A stretch of 64,000 nt of DNA from Diplonema japonicum (lineage: Eukaryota; Euglenozoa; Diplonemea; Diplonemida; Diplonemidae): contig OZ025657.1 in the NCBI GenBank assembly GCA_964019335.1, positions 124,001 through 188,000 of the forward strand. Reading direction: 5' to 3'. The position numbers and the translations under genes are program-made. Positions within the stretch are counted from its first letter, which is position 1. Each line of letters begins with the position of its first letter. Of the stretch, positions 33,241-44,597 are shown in pieces. The notes beneath the pieces were generated by a model that searched no databases, was not told the DNA's origin, and worked only from the letters and a program-made list of their open reading frames with translations.

Positions 33241-35612
33241 TCAGATATGTAAGTCGGTGCGCACGTCCCTTATTGATGCGCCAGTTTTATCCTTAAGCGC
33301 GTTCGCTATTCTTTCCAGTTTCGCAGCGCAGGTGCCAAGCCGCGGTTCCGGATGTTTCTTTTTTTTTTTTCCCTCTCTTTTTTCCCAAAAAAAAAATACC
33401 TTATCAAGCCGTTTACCTTCAAGGATGAAGCTCTGCTGGCTGTAAGGCCAACTGTCAGCGTCAATTCCTTCAATAATCACAGACCACTCCTTGTGCTCGG
33501 GGCAACAATGTGCATCGAGGTCAAGTCCGAAAGAGGGCGCTACCTTGTGCTTGGACAAGTACGCAAGGGAATCTGCCTTACTAACCACCAACACTCCTTG
33601 CATGCTCCAGTTATCCGGGCTCCAATGTGCTGTTTTTTTTTTTTTTTTTTTTTCCTTTCTCATGTTCATACAAGCCAGTGCCCTGAAGCATTCCGCCACG
33701 TAAGTCTCAGGTGCAGTCGTGAGCAGCACCACGGAGTACCGCTTCTGTATGTTCGTCAGGAAGCGGATAGCGTAGCGGGTCATGTACGCCTGCTCGTCTT
33801 GGTACTCACCCTGCTGTGTGGTGCAGCCGAAAACAAGATAAAACATACCCTTAGCTTCAACAAGAAGTAGCTTGCCGCATTCGCGACCAGTGTCGATCTC
33901 TTCACGACGCACGACTCTAGATGATTCGGCCACGCCACCTTCGGCAGCACTTTGTCATTGTACACGAATTTCGCGATCAGCCCCTCGAAGGTGAGGAAGA
34001 GCGTGGGCTTCGGACGGGCGGACGGCACGTACATCAAGTCGGACCTTGACATCACGTGCGCCTTGAAGGCCTGCCGCTCGCCGCCTTCCGGTATGAGCAG
34101 CAAACGTGTTTCAGCATCCAACGAACATATTATAACACGCGAGAAGACAATGCAGACGTCGTGCATCTTCCTTGCCACGTCACCGCATGCCTCTACCATG
34201 CACGCCGCCTCCTTCTCCACTACATGCCTCAGATTCTTCATCAGTCCTGTGTGTTGCAGCACGCAACTACCCGTTGTGTAGCTGGGCAACGTGACAGCCA
34301 TCAAGGGGGGCGGGTTGTCGATCTTGCACCCGAACTCCCCCAAGTAGCACCCATCGACCAGCATGTTGAAGGACCACTCGAGGCCGAGATAGTTCGCAGG
34401 GCTCCACAGCGTCTCGCCCTCAGGCACTCTGTCATCCTGGAGCTGGCCCTTGGCGATCTCTCCAAAAGAGGAGAAGGGGCCCGCATGTTCCTCCTGAGTA
34501 GGTTCTTCCTCAAGGTACTTGTGTTTCAGAAGCAGGGAGGTCAAGCCCTGCAGGATGTCATCGCGGATCTTCTTCTGCAGGCCGACGTCGAACTGCGGCT
34601 GCTCAGGCTTTGCTTCCTCCTGTGCGGGTTCAGTGGGCGGTGTGGGCGTGTTGCGTTCAGCAGACGGTTCATCACTGAGCTCGTCTTCAAACTCTAGCGT
34701 GTCATTAGGAGGGATGCTTGAAGCGTCCGAGGAAGACGAGTCGTGGAGCTTTGCCTCTGGTGCGGGGCTAGGCTGAGGTGCGGGAGTAGGTGCAGCTGCC
34801 TCAGGCGTCTCAGCCTCAGGCGCGCTAGGAGGAAGAGTTGCTTCAGATCTAAGTGATGCAGGCTGATGCTCCACCACCTTAACCTTCGTGTCCTCGTTGA
34901 CCTTCACCTCATCTTTGCTGTCCACATTCTTATCTTTAACTTCTCCTTCGTTTACGCTGATCTTCGCTTGAAGCTCACAACTGTCACTTCCCTTCTCTCT
35001 GTTGTTTCTCCAGTCCCTTCCACCTCGGTCTAATTCTCTATCCCGTTCTACCTTGTTCTCCAGTTTGTCTCTCCTGTCGTTCCCACTTCGATTTTCAGCT
35101 TCCCTTTCCCTTTCCCATTCCCTGTCCCTTTCCCTTTCCCTGTTTCCCCTCCGTTTTCTGTCTTTCCAGTCTCTTCTCCTGTTGATTCCCTTTTCTACGT
35201 CAGTGTCTCTGTTCCCACTAGGAGGAGTTGAGGTACCTTGTTTTCGGTCGGATGTATCGTCCTTCTTGCTGAAGGTCAGGTGAGTTCCTGCAGTGTCCTT
35301 TGTCACTGTGAGACGTGAGCCCTTGGGGGTGTAGTTTTCCTCGTTGGCATTGCCCCAGGAGGTGCGGGGGTTGTCTTGGCGCTTGTCGTTGTTGTTGTTG
35401 TTGTGCCTTTGCCGTTTAGAGTGGTTAGAGGTCGGGGTGTCGTTTCGCCTATCCCGGTCGTCGCGCTTTCTTTTGTCGAAGCTCCTGCCTTTGTCCTCGC
35501 TCTTGTCCTTCGCACTGTCCACCTCGTGCGCGATCACACACGGGCGGTACTCGTCCTCTGCCTTGTTCCCTCGTCCCCGCCTGCGTGGCCCCATATCCCC
35601 CCCTGTGTGCAT
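33241..35612 (-). CDS. FCP1/NIF-like HAD-fold protein lacking catalytic aspartates, RD-rich N-terminus
   Basis: Exons 35612-33849, 33813-33672, 33629-33400 and 33357-33241 (introns 35, 42 and 42 nt); 750 residues. The first 230 residues are Arg/Asp/Glu-rich (RERERDREWEREREAENR), typical of nuclear RNA-linked proteins, followed by a Pro/Glu-rich linker. From about 535 the order of elements follows FCP1-type CTD phosphatases: KPTLFLTFEGLI where active enzymes have LVLDLDETL, then YMTRYAIRFL, VVLLTTAPETYVAECFRAL, GVLVVSKADSL, and WSVIIEGIDADSWPYSQQ where FCP1 has a VIIDD...W motif. Both catalytic Asp are replaced (T and E), so the domain is probably a non-enzymatic binder. ATG 35612 follows a GTACAG acceptor and lies 39 bp from the upstream zinc-ribbon stop. 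Confidence 0.75.
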
Positions 35613-35651
35613 GTGGTGTGCTGTACGCAACAATACGAAGTAAACGCAGTG

Positions 35652-35846
35652 TCACCTACTCGGGTCGAAGACCCCCCTCCCTGACCCCTCGCCTTCCTTC
35701 GCTGTCTTGTATTCTTCGTTGTTAATGGGCTCCCATCCTTTGCTGGACCCACACTTCAGGCACGGAAACGGCGACGCCGCGAAGTCAGGGTCCTCAGTCG
35801 ACACGGCGTGCCTGCACTGCAAGCATTTGAAGTTGTTCCACCCCAT
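35652..35846 (-). CDS. Small zinc-ribbon protein, 64 aa
   Basis: 64 residues from ATG 35846. Two CxxC knuckles (CLQC at about 8-11 and CLKC at about 29-32), 17 residues apart, form a zinc ribbon: MGWNNFKCLQCRHAV and SPFPCLKCGSSKGWEPI. The tail is Lys/Glu-rich. It is wedged between the coiled-coil gene (53 bp away) and the FCP1-like gene (39 bp away), which argues for a genuine gene in a polycistronic unit. Zinc ribbons of this size occur in ribosomal and RNA-polymerase-associated proteins; no specific family is assigned. Confidence 0.72.
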   Translation of the reverse strand: MGWNNFKCLQCRHAVSTEDPDFAASPFPCLKCGSSKGWEPINNEEYKTAKEGEGSGRGVFDPSR

Positions 35847-35899
35847 TCCTTCGGTTGTGTTTGTTTGTCCGTTCCATCAAATAGACAAGCGTCAAGCTA

Positions 35900-36659
35900 C
35901 TAGGCGTCGAGCCCTGCCAGCTCTTCTTGCAGCGTAAAGGTGGCGACCTCTAAAATGCTGAAACGCTTGACCAGCTTGCCCTGGAGCTGGTACGCAGCGA
36001 GCAGTTGGTCTTGAACACCCAACTCCCGTCGCTGTTGTGGGTTGTGTTGAATGCTGTCTGGTGCATACCTGTTTTTCCGCTTCGTTGGCGTGCTGCTCGC
36101 CGTCTGCGACGATGTGCCGCAGGTCCCACACCCTGTCCTCGACCTTCTTGACAACCTGCTCCACTTCCTCCACCTTTTCGTCAAGGATGCTCACGTCTGC
36201 TTCTCTACTCTTGATTTCGTCTTCTTGTTGTGACTTCAACACGGGCAGTTTAGCCTCCAACGTCCTCACCCGCTCTTTGTACACGGACTCTGTCCTCTCT
36301 GCCTCTAAAATTATTTTTTGCGCTGCGGCGTCCTCGTCCTCTGCGAGCTGTGCGTAGTCGAAGGTCTCTTTGTTGTACTTTTTGATGTCTTCTTCGATCG
36401 CGCTCAGCTCCTTGCGTGTGTCCGCCTTTCGTGTCTGCGCTTGCAGCAACGCAGCCATCTGATGTGTTTTGCAAAACAAAAAAAAAACAAAACATACCGC
36501 AGCTCGATACTCGTCATCGATCTCCACTTTAGCCTTTTGAAGCGCCGCCTCATGCTGCGCCTTTGATGCCAGCCGCAAAGGGTTCCCTGCTACCTTGGCA
36601 GCAATGACAGCTACAAGACAACTGATAAAGTCGGGAGGCGTGAGATGCGTGTGGGTGGA

Positions 36660-36690
<31 letters not shown>

Positions 36691-37296
36691 TCAAAATACC
36701 TGGTATTTGATGATCATCTCGTCCCGCCGCTTGCTGGCGGCCTCTTCCTCTCGTTTCCGTTTACGGGAAGCGTGGGCTTTGACTTCCTCCTTTCTTTTCT
36801 CCACAAGTTCGAATGTTGGTATTTCTGTACTATGCTGTCGGCACTGCATAATAAAAGCCTTCACTGCAGGGTAGGTAAAGGCTCCGTCTGTGAGCGTGCC
36901 CATAGGGTGGGAGCTGCTTGTGTTCCGAGGTGATCGTAGCTGCAGGGCTTTTGAGGGTGTTATTCCTTCAATACGGTATGGGGTGCCACCGACGGACACG
37001 AAGCAACCGGAAACGAGAACCGAGAAGTCTGCAGAGCCTGACATTTTAATGACTCTGTCCTTCTTCAGCTGCAGTGCGCTGAGAACTTCCATAACGTCTT
37101 TCACTTCTTTTTCCTCTTCTGCGGGAACCGGAGACGAGCGCTGAGATAGCGCATTTTCAATCTTGTCCCTCTTGATATAAGTGTACCTTGTCTTTGGTAT
37201 TAAATCGTCTTCTCTGTACATTCTGTCTAATTCATTCATCGAAATCACAACTTCACCATTTCCATCGTCGTCAAGCCATGTGGGTTTGTTGTCCAT
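35900..37296 (-). CDS. Coiled-coil protein of unknown function
   Basis: Exons 37296-36700, 36662-36498, 36458-36069 and 36031-35900, with introns of 37, 39 and 37 nt; 427 residues. The N-terminal third is globular (WLDDDGNGEVVISMNELDRM, SGSADFSVLVSGCFVSVGGT, YRIEGITPSKALQL). From about 165 on it is a basic helix and coiled coil (EKRKEEVKAHASRKRKREEE, then EAKLPVLKSQQEDEIKSREA). Intron 1 is GTATTTTG, 28 A, then G; only its removal at AAAAG|GAT keeps the frame. The short C-terminal exon reads LQGKLVKRFSILEVATFTLQ. No family recognised; perhaps a cytoskeletal or nuclear structural component. Confidence 0.72.
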
Positions 37297-37334
<38 letters not shown>

Positions 37335-38244
37335 CCTAACAGAAAATGATTAAAGAGCGGAGGAGAGGGGAGGGGGGGGGGGGGGGGAAATGCGGGGGTG
37401 GGGGTTACAGCACAAAGTAGTATTACAAAAAAAGTTTTCTTCCCCCCCCCCCATTTTTGTTTTCATTTCTTTGGTTGTGAAATATTATACATTACATTTC
37501 TTTTTTCTTCTTTTCCCCATTTCTTTTCTTTTGCCATCTCTCTTTTTTTTTCTTTTCCCGTCTCTTTTTTTCTTTCTTATAAAATAACATCCAAATGATA
37601 TATATGTGTACTAACCTGAAACGAAGCTCAAACAGTATTCAAATATTCAGAATCAAACCATTGAGCTTTTTTTTTCTTTCTTCTTTTTTTTTTTTTTAAT
37701 TCCCTGTTAAATAATGGTATAGTTTCCCTTTCTTCAGCGCACGCAGTGCAATGTCAAAACTGATTCATTTCAAATGGTTCAAGGGCGTCGGAGATCGGTG
37801 TCTTGCTTTCTTGATCTTACATGTATTCTTCTCAGACCACTAGTTCCTTTTTTTCTTTCCCCCCCCCTTTTAAAATACAAAAACCCTCATCACACCCCCA
37901 ATAAAAAAAAGAACAGGCAAGTTATTCTTTCACACCCGGTACACAAAACGTGATATAAAGTTTTTTTTTTTTTTTTTTACAGTTCTTTTGTTCCGTATGA
38001 TATTGGTCGTCACTCGCCATTCTTTTTTTTCTCTTTTTTTTTTTGATTAACTACAGAAAGGAAAATTCTCTTTTGCTTTCAATATAAAATCATCGTCTCT
38101 GCTGCTTATTGCACCCATCGGTTTTTTAAGCTACGCACGAAAGAGGGCCGTAAAAAAAATAAAAAAAGAAGAAATATAAATAAGGAAATAGTTCGCTGTG
38201 GGTACCTAATAAAGGATATTTCAATCGAAGTACAGTAACATCAT

Positions 38245-38279
<35 letters not shown>

Positions 38280-38934
38280 ACCAACTCTTTTTTTTAAAAA
38301 GGAATATGTGAGGTGAAGGCTGTAGTTGAGGTGCTTTCCCCCACCTCGGTGTGAACACCTCTTTTTTAACAAGAAAATGCGGGTTGAAAAGGAAAAAAAA
38401 AAAAAAAAAAAAAGGGGAAAGGGGAAAAACCATAGAGAGAGAGCAAACAGAGAGGTGGAAAACAATAAATGATTCTGCAAAAGCTATTTACCTTTTTCTT
38501 GAAGCTTCTGTTACTCAGCAAGCATTTCGTTTTTTTTTTTTTTTTTTTTTTCCCTTTTCTTTTTTGTTCATCTTTTTCTCCTGACCATAGCCGTGCACAA
38601 CAAAGAAGCTTTATTCAAAAAGTCTTTTCTTTCAAAATAAAACCTATACACACAGAATCGCATCCCCCCCCTGCTCACAGGCCCAGTATCGCAGAATCAG
38701 GTTTGATCTGCGAAAAGGTTTTATTTTCTTTTTCGGAAACAAAAAAAAAAGAAAAAATATCTTCGGAATTGAAAAAGAGAAAAAAGGGGAGGAAATGGGC
38801 AACAGATATCATTTCGTTTTTTTTTTTTTTTTTTTTTTTTTTTCCTCTTTTTTTTCCCCCCCTCTTCTAAATCGGTTCTTTCATTTGCACGTCCACTCCC
38901 ACAGCGCATTTTTCTCTTCTCATTTTTTTCTTTT
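37297..38934. other. 1.6-kb spacer without a gene
   Basis: AT-rich with long T, A and G runs (T run 37300-37334, A run about 38245-38278, T run about 38531-38552). Homopolymer-free pieces near 37740-37850 and 38080-38150 are multiply stopped in all frames. It lies between the lipase-like stop and the coiled-coil start and may include a promoter or strand-array boundary signal, but nothing specific is seen. Confidence 0.5.
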
Positions 38935-40425
38935 TCATTCTGAAAGGTCTCGTCCTTCAGCGGGCGATAGGCTGGCACCTCTTGCAGGCGGGCTGTAAAA
39001 AAAATGTCATTTCCCCAACAAAGTGTAAACACACCTAGAACCACACCAATGCCAAGAAGGATCATCAGGTGGGAGCCTTGCAAGAAGCTGCCTTAGAGCG
39101 AGCTCGTAAGAGGACAACTGGTGATCGGATAGAATGGTACTGGTGATCTGCAAAGAAAAAAATGTGAATTTAATATTGCTCCCCTCCCATCACACCTCGA
39201 AATGCCTCAGCAAGCTAAGTGTCCCGTCGCTCAAAGAGCCGCTGTAGGTGCCGGTGGAGTTCAGGTAGATGTACAACACTGAACCAGGCACATAGAGGGA
39301 AGGGGTGTCCAGCTGTACTGACGACTGAGCGTCTCGCAGTATAGTCAGAAGCTGTGGGCGGGTCTTGGAGGCACCGCCGGAGTACAGGCTAGACGCAACA
39401 CCCCCCACCAGCCCCGCCAGGAGCTTGATGGAGGGGAGCGTGGAACGTGGCACGGCATCTGACCGGTGCACGACGGAGGTGATGTACGACCTGCTCGACA
39501 AGGCGGTGAGCTTGTCCACGCACGCAGGCGGCGCCACACAGCACGCCTTCACGTTTTTGATGTTACATTCTTCTTTAAGTAGAACGGCGACCAACGCGCC
39601 GACCCCACTGCCCACCCCATGACCGACTATCGTGATCTGGTAGTTCTGCGGAACGAAGAGCTCCAGCAAGGTGCTCCGAAGGTTCGACACTATCGACTGC
39701 GCCATCTGCGCGATGTCCTTGTGAGCGGCTGCCTGGACCTCCGTGAGGAGGAAGGGCACGGGGGGGTGCTCCAGGGTGTCGAGGAAGTCGGTGTAGCAGG
39801 AAGAGTCGACGATGGAGAGGACGGCGAGACGGCGGGACGGCGAGAAGGCCACGAAGTACTCTGGGGTACTGTCTTTGGCGTGCAGCAGCAGCTCAAAGCC
39901 CCGTCCGTTCATCCTCTGCCGGAGGTCTATTGTTGACACGCCACTGGGGATGATGAACTCGGAGTAGAACTCCACCTCCTGTACAACACGTCGTGAGGGG
40001 ACTGCCCCACCCTCGTCATGCGCCGTCTGCCGGATGAGGTCAGGCGATGACTGCAAACGTGACCCAAGCTCCTCTGACAGAAACAATGCGGCCTCCTCCA
40101 TCAGGGGTGCGGCAGGGACCTTCTCCCCACGCTTCTCCACCTGTCGTGCCAGGCTCGGCCGGAATGTTGCAACAATCTCCTTCCACTTCGGGTCCTTGAC
40201 CCCTCGGGTCCTGTGCTGCAGCCACATCACCCCGCTTCCCACGCATATGAGCAACGCAAGCGCCACCGCCTCCCAACTGTACTCCCAGTCCTCCCCATCT
40301 GCCGACGGCGGTGTGTTTGGTGGGCTTGCCTTGTGACGGTACTTCTTAGTCCCTCCGTCCTCTTCCTTGTCCTTCCTTGGTTCCCCTGTGTACTCCTTAT
40401 GCTTCTCCTTCCCTACCTTACCCAT
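38935..40425 (-). CDS. Class-3 lipase/DAG-lipase-like protein with Ser nucleophile replaced
   Basis: Exons 40425-39196, 39147-39035 and 38992-38935 (introns 48 and 42 nt) give 466 residues. If the last intron is retained the stop is at 39007. A single membrane span (EAVALALLICVGSGVMWL, about 48-66) precedes an alpha/beta-hydrolase domain. The nucleophile elbow reads ITIVGHGVGSGVGALVA (about 267-283), where active class-3 lipases have GHSLG: the Ser is Gly. The Asp (VVHRSDAVPRSTL) and His (STILSDHQLSSYELAL, created by splicing to exon 2) positions look conserved. The family hydrolyses diacylglycerol or triacylglycerol at membranes; this member is probably inactive or uses another residue. Confidence 0.8.
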
Positions 40426-40553
40426 GTATCGTGTAGCAGTCACTTGTTAGAGAACTTGTTGAAGAGGGAGGGGAGGGAAAAAGAAGAAGAAAAGCCGGAA
40501 AACTAGACGGTAGAGAAAAGATAAGAGGGATATGGAGGACCTTGGGGTATGGC

Positions 40554-40584
<31 letters not shown>

Positions 40585-40801
40585 CATGAGCGAATTTTCC
40601 ACTGAATCCCAATGTTCGACATGTGGAATTTTTTTTGTAAGGAGGGAAAAAAAAGGGGGGGGGAAACTTCTTGCAAAAGAATTGCATTTTTTCTTTTTCT
40701 TTTTTTCTTTCTCCCTCCCCCTCCCTCCCTCTTTGTGGACACACTGGTGTTTGGAGGGGAAAAAAAAAAGAAAAAGAAAAAGAAAAAAAAAACCCCCCTC
40801 C

Positions 40802-41316
40802 TTAATTCTTACTCCGTGTGGCATGTTCAATTGTGTACATACGGGCAAGGTGCTTAAACCCCCGTTGGTCATCTGGAGATTTTTTTTTTTCCCCCCCACT
40901 CCTCCTGCCATACCAGCACGAAGCAAGTTACCAGCATCGCAATTCAGTGGGGAGTCGGCAGCAGGGTGGGACAACAACGTGCGGATGGCCTGGCACACTG
41001 AGGAAATTGTCCAAGCAGGGGACCAGCTGCTTTTGAGAATGTCTAGACAGATCTCGCCAGAGTCAAACTGCACATTTGGGTGAAATATTTTGGTCACGAA
41101 GGAAGCAGCCACAGGCACCATAGGATACTCTGGGGGCACATTTATGCTAACCTCAAACGTCCCTCCTACATATGGAGTGTCTTCAGGCCCTTCGATGAAC
41201 CCCGTCCATTTATGGATATCACTGAGATTCGGCACCAGCCTCACGGCCCCTCCGTCGTAGTACCCATCTTGCTTCTGGCATTGCTTCACTTCTCTTGAGA
41301 GCCTTGTCACTGACAT
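40802..41316 (-). CDS. PEX4: Peroxisomal ubiquitin-conjugating enzyme E2 (PEX4 type)
   Basis: Exons 41316-40914 and 40872-40802 (intron 41 nt) give 157 residues, the same length as plant PEX4. UBC features: IHKWTGFIEGPEDTPYVGGT, KIFHPNVQFDSGEICLDILK with the HPN tripeptide and active-site Cys, then WSPAWTISSVCQAIRTLL, and the PEX4-specific DSPLNCDAGNLLR. The second exon supplies DQRGFKHLARMYTIEH, matching the C-terminus of plant homologues. PEX4 mono-ubiquitinates the import receptor PEX5 at the peroxisomal membrane for recycling. Its presence implies peroxisomes or glycosomes. It lies 376 bp upstream of the lipase-like gene. Confidence 0.9.
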
Positions 41317-43306
41317 TTCTTTTCTTTTTTGAACTTTCTTTTTCTTCGTTCCTGTATTGCTTAATAACATTTTCTTAAATGGGAGAGGGGGGGGGGAAGC
41401 ATAAACAAAACAAAACAGCAGCTGGATGAATGAGATAAAGAAAAAAAAGGGGGGGGGGGAAGGGAGAGAGTGGGAAAACTAAATACGGCTAGAGAAAAAG
41501 AGAAAAAAAAGAAGGGAAAAAAAAAAGGTTCGAGATAAAAATTAGAAAGAAAGATGGGAAAAGACAGAGAAACGAGAACGGGGGACAGACTTGCTTCGCT
41601 TTTTTCTTTCTTTTTTTTTTTTTTCTTCTTTCCATCGGAAAAGAAAAAGGGGATTCCTTTGCAATTGTGTAGCTACAGCTGGCTTAGAGAAAAACTAGGG
41701 GGGCAGGGGTGAAAGAAACTTACCTAATAGAACATAGCACCCTTTAAATTGATGGGAAAAAAGAAGAAGAAGATAAGGTTAATAATGGATGAAAGAGAGA
41801 ACTAAAGCACCCACAACTCCTTTGTTACTTGTAATATCACTTTTTCTTTTTTTTTTTAAACCATTCTGCCATAAATGACAACTTTCGCTATTTGCTTTTA
41901 TTTCTCTCTTAAAAGTTTCTCGACAGAAAAAAAAAGCTTAAAAATTCCGAAAGAAAGGAAAGAAGAAAAAAGAAAGGAACCTTCAAAAAAAAACGAAGAA
42001 AAAAACGGCTTTTTCTTTCTTTTTTTAATTTTCTCCCGGCTTTTTCCCATGGCCAGGGAGAGGGAGGAAGGTTTTTTTTTCTTTTTTTTTTTTTTAAATT
42101 TCCCTCGCTTTCTTCTTTTTCCCCCACACCGAAAAAAAAAAAAAAAAAAAAAAAAAAAAGGAGTGGGCGAAAACTAAAAATCCTACAAAAATGGGGAGTG
42201 TGTGGGAAAAAAAAAAGAATGTGTATGAATGACGAGAAAAAAAAGGGGGGTGAGGAAAATAAATAAAGAGGTATTTTGCAAATTGTTGCATCGCATATTG
42301 GAGATGATGAAAAAAAGCAAGTGTGGGGGGGGGGGGGGGGGGGAACATAAGTTCAATAGTAGTACGAAAAAGGGGATGAAGAGGGATTAAAACTGAAAGG
42401 CTACTGCTGTGACCCTGTCCCCACCCCCCCAGAAGTACATTTAAAAAAAAAAAACCTTTTTTGAACTAATGTTAAGGAGGGTCTGTTACCCCCATTGTGC
42501 TGCCGATAAAAACACCTATGTGAGAGGGCAAAAAAAAAAAATGCACAGTTCCCACCTTCACGATTCGTTTAGCAAGCATTTCTTCTTTTTTTGATTTTTG
42601 TTTTTTTTCTCAAACCTTCTTTAGCTGAACATCTGAGGCCATTGTGAAGGCGTTCTTCGGTTATGGGCAAGTGTTCAACAAGTGGAGAGGGTGACTTTAA
42701 AAAAAAAGTTTCTTTTTTCTTTGGGGGGGGGGGGGGAAATAAGTTACAAAACAATTCTGGGGACACCATCTTTTCTTTTTTTTATCTTATTTCTTCCTTT
42801 TTTTCTCTTTTTGGTTTCCTTCCCGCCTCGTAATCTGTACATGCCTTAGAGGCCCTTTGTGCTGGACATCTGGCGACGGCACGTTATTCTGACATACAAC
42901 AGGCCGCTAACACACGAAATGGGAAGGGGGGGAAAAAAAAAGAGAAGAAAAATCAATAGAAAAAAGACAAATAAAATAAAAAGAGGGATCGTTATGTAAA
43001 AAAAAAAAAAAAAAAAAAAGATTAGAGAAAAAAAAAAAGCTTTTTCATTTTCATTTTCATTTCCATTTCATTTCTTTTTTTTTTTTCCATTTACAAGACA
43101 AATATATAAAAAAAAAACAATTAATGGGACGGGGGAAATGGCGAGAGAGAGAGAGAGAGAGAAAGAGGGGTTTTATATTTCCCCCCCCCCCCTCTGGTTC
43201 TTTTCTTTTTAAATTATTCAGTTCTGTTCCTTTTAATTAAAAAAAAAAGAACCGATTTTTTTTTTTTTTTTTTTTTTTTTCCTCTATCAAAAATCAAAAA
43301 AATTTA
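41317..43306. other. 2-kb homopolymer-rich spacer
   Basis: Dominated by A, T, G and GA runs (A run 42131-42159, G run 42327-42343, GAGAGA near 43144-43162). Every longer open frame is Lys-, Phe- or Arg-rich. The less repetitive piece at 42600-42900 has stops in all frames. No gene seen. Confidence 0.5.
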
Positions 43307-44290
43307 TCACCCCTCCTGCGCAACCATTGCCAAGGAAGGAGGCTGGTAACTAGAGACGCGCTGGGGAGAAGACGGTTCATCTTCCTGAACAGGAGGGAGA
43401 GTCGCCATGTCATCTTCTTCACCCGACACAGGTGCCGCAAGGCCCCACCGATGGGCACCAAGCTCCATACCGTAATACTCCACAAAGGCTCCCTTCCAGT
43501 AAGGGTTCCCATCGGCAGGGTCGATCCTAAGCTCCTCCACACGCACGGGCGCTGATATCCAAGCCTCACCGTCCCAGTGTTGCCAGTCAGCCCAGTGAAG
43601 CTGATTCGGGGTTCGCCCCCGAGAGGGGGAACAACTGCTGACCAGCGCAATATTCTGTTCCGGGCCATCTGCGACATCCACCAAGGCCCATAACCCGTTT
43701 CGTGTGCAATACAGACGTTGCGGCCCTTCTGTCTCCCAAACTGTACTTCCATTGATACGCAGTCCTTTGTTGTAATAGGTACCTTCGACCTCCGGCTGAG
43801 ACGGGCACACAACCTCCAGCATCTTTGGTACCGTTAAGGATTGCTTCTTAGCTGCTTCCTCCGATTGAAGAAGCGGTTTCGTCATGGACCTTGGGAATGA
43901 TGAGTTTAGAAAGGGAATCTCGCCTGGGGGTTGTGTGAACGCCCTTGGCTTCACAGCGACTGCAGGTGTTGTTTTCGGTGTTCCCGGTAGCGACCTTGCT
44001 CCTGTGACCTCTATGGTGAAGCATCCGCCTTTAGCCTTCATCCTTTCTATGACTTCCAATAGTGCTTTGTCGTCGCCGGTGCGGACACCTGCAACGCTGT
44101 ATAGAACGTAGCCCGGTTCGATCCCACCTCTGCCTGCAGCGCCGCCTGGTGTTACGTCTGTGACCTTCGGTCCCCTCCTTCCTTTGAGGTAGCTGTACCG
44201 CAGCCCGATCTCCTCTCCAGGGTGGAGTACTACATTGACCTTCCTTCGGTTTTCCTCCAATGGGCTCTTCGGCAGTAACCGTTTTAACAT
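43307..44290 (-). CDS. PDZ-domain protein
   Basis: 327 residues in one exon from ATG 44290 (MLKRLLPKSPLEENRRKVNV). Residues about 18-98 form a PDZ domain: NVVLHPGEEIGLRYSYLKG is the ligand-binding strand with the carboxylate loop altered to EEIGLRY, then VTDVTPGGAAGRGGIEPGYV and IERMKAKGGCFTIEV. A Pro/Ser linker (about 105-160) leads to a C-terminal region (about 165-300) rich in Trp and Tyr (YCTRNGLWALVDVADG, LHWADWQHWDGEAWI), possibly a WW-like or beta-sheet module I cannot name. No catalytic motif. Probably a scaffold. The leader upstream is homopolymer-rich, with CTCTTCTTTTGG-type purine/pyrimidine runs. Confidence 0.8.
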   Translation of the reverse strand: MLKRLLPKSPLEENRRKVNVVLHPGEEIGLRYSYLKGRRGPKVTDVTPGGAAGRGGIEPGYVLYSVAGVRTGDDKALLEVIERMKAKGGCFTIEVTGARSLPGTPKTTPAVAVKPRAFTQPPGEIPFLNSSFPRSMTKPLLQSEEAAKKQSLTVPKMLEVVCPSQPEVEGTYYNKGLRINGSTVWETEGPQRLYCTRNGLWALVDVADGPEQNIALVSSCSPSRGRTPNQLHWADWQHWDGEAWISAPVRVEELRIDPADGNPYWKGAFVEYYGMELGAHRWGLAAPVSGEEDDMATLPPVQEDEPSSPQRVSSYQPPSLAMVAQEG

Positions 44291-44545
44291 TTTTTTTTTT
44301 TCTCTCTTCTTTTGGAAAGGGTGAAAGGGTTTGGTGGTAATATGAAGGAAAAAAAAAAAAAAGAGAAACCGTCATCGTGAAATATGTTATAGAAAAAAGG
44401 GCAAAAAAATTTTTTTCACAAAAAAAAAAAAAAAAAAAAGGAGGGAGCCAGGGCACGAAAAAAAAAAGTACGTAACGCCGACTTTCCTTTCTGTGTCCCG
44501 GACCCTAAGGGTGAGACGGGAAAGAATAGTAGTTTCAAAAAAGAT

Positions 44546-44597
<52 letters not shown>

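Noticed and set aside
38721-39083. Separate small membrane protein (GIGVVLGVFTLCWG) downstream of the lipase-like gene
   Set aside because: A stop lies immediately upstream in that frame, whereas the other frame continues the lipase with its catalytic His region.
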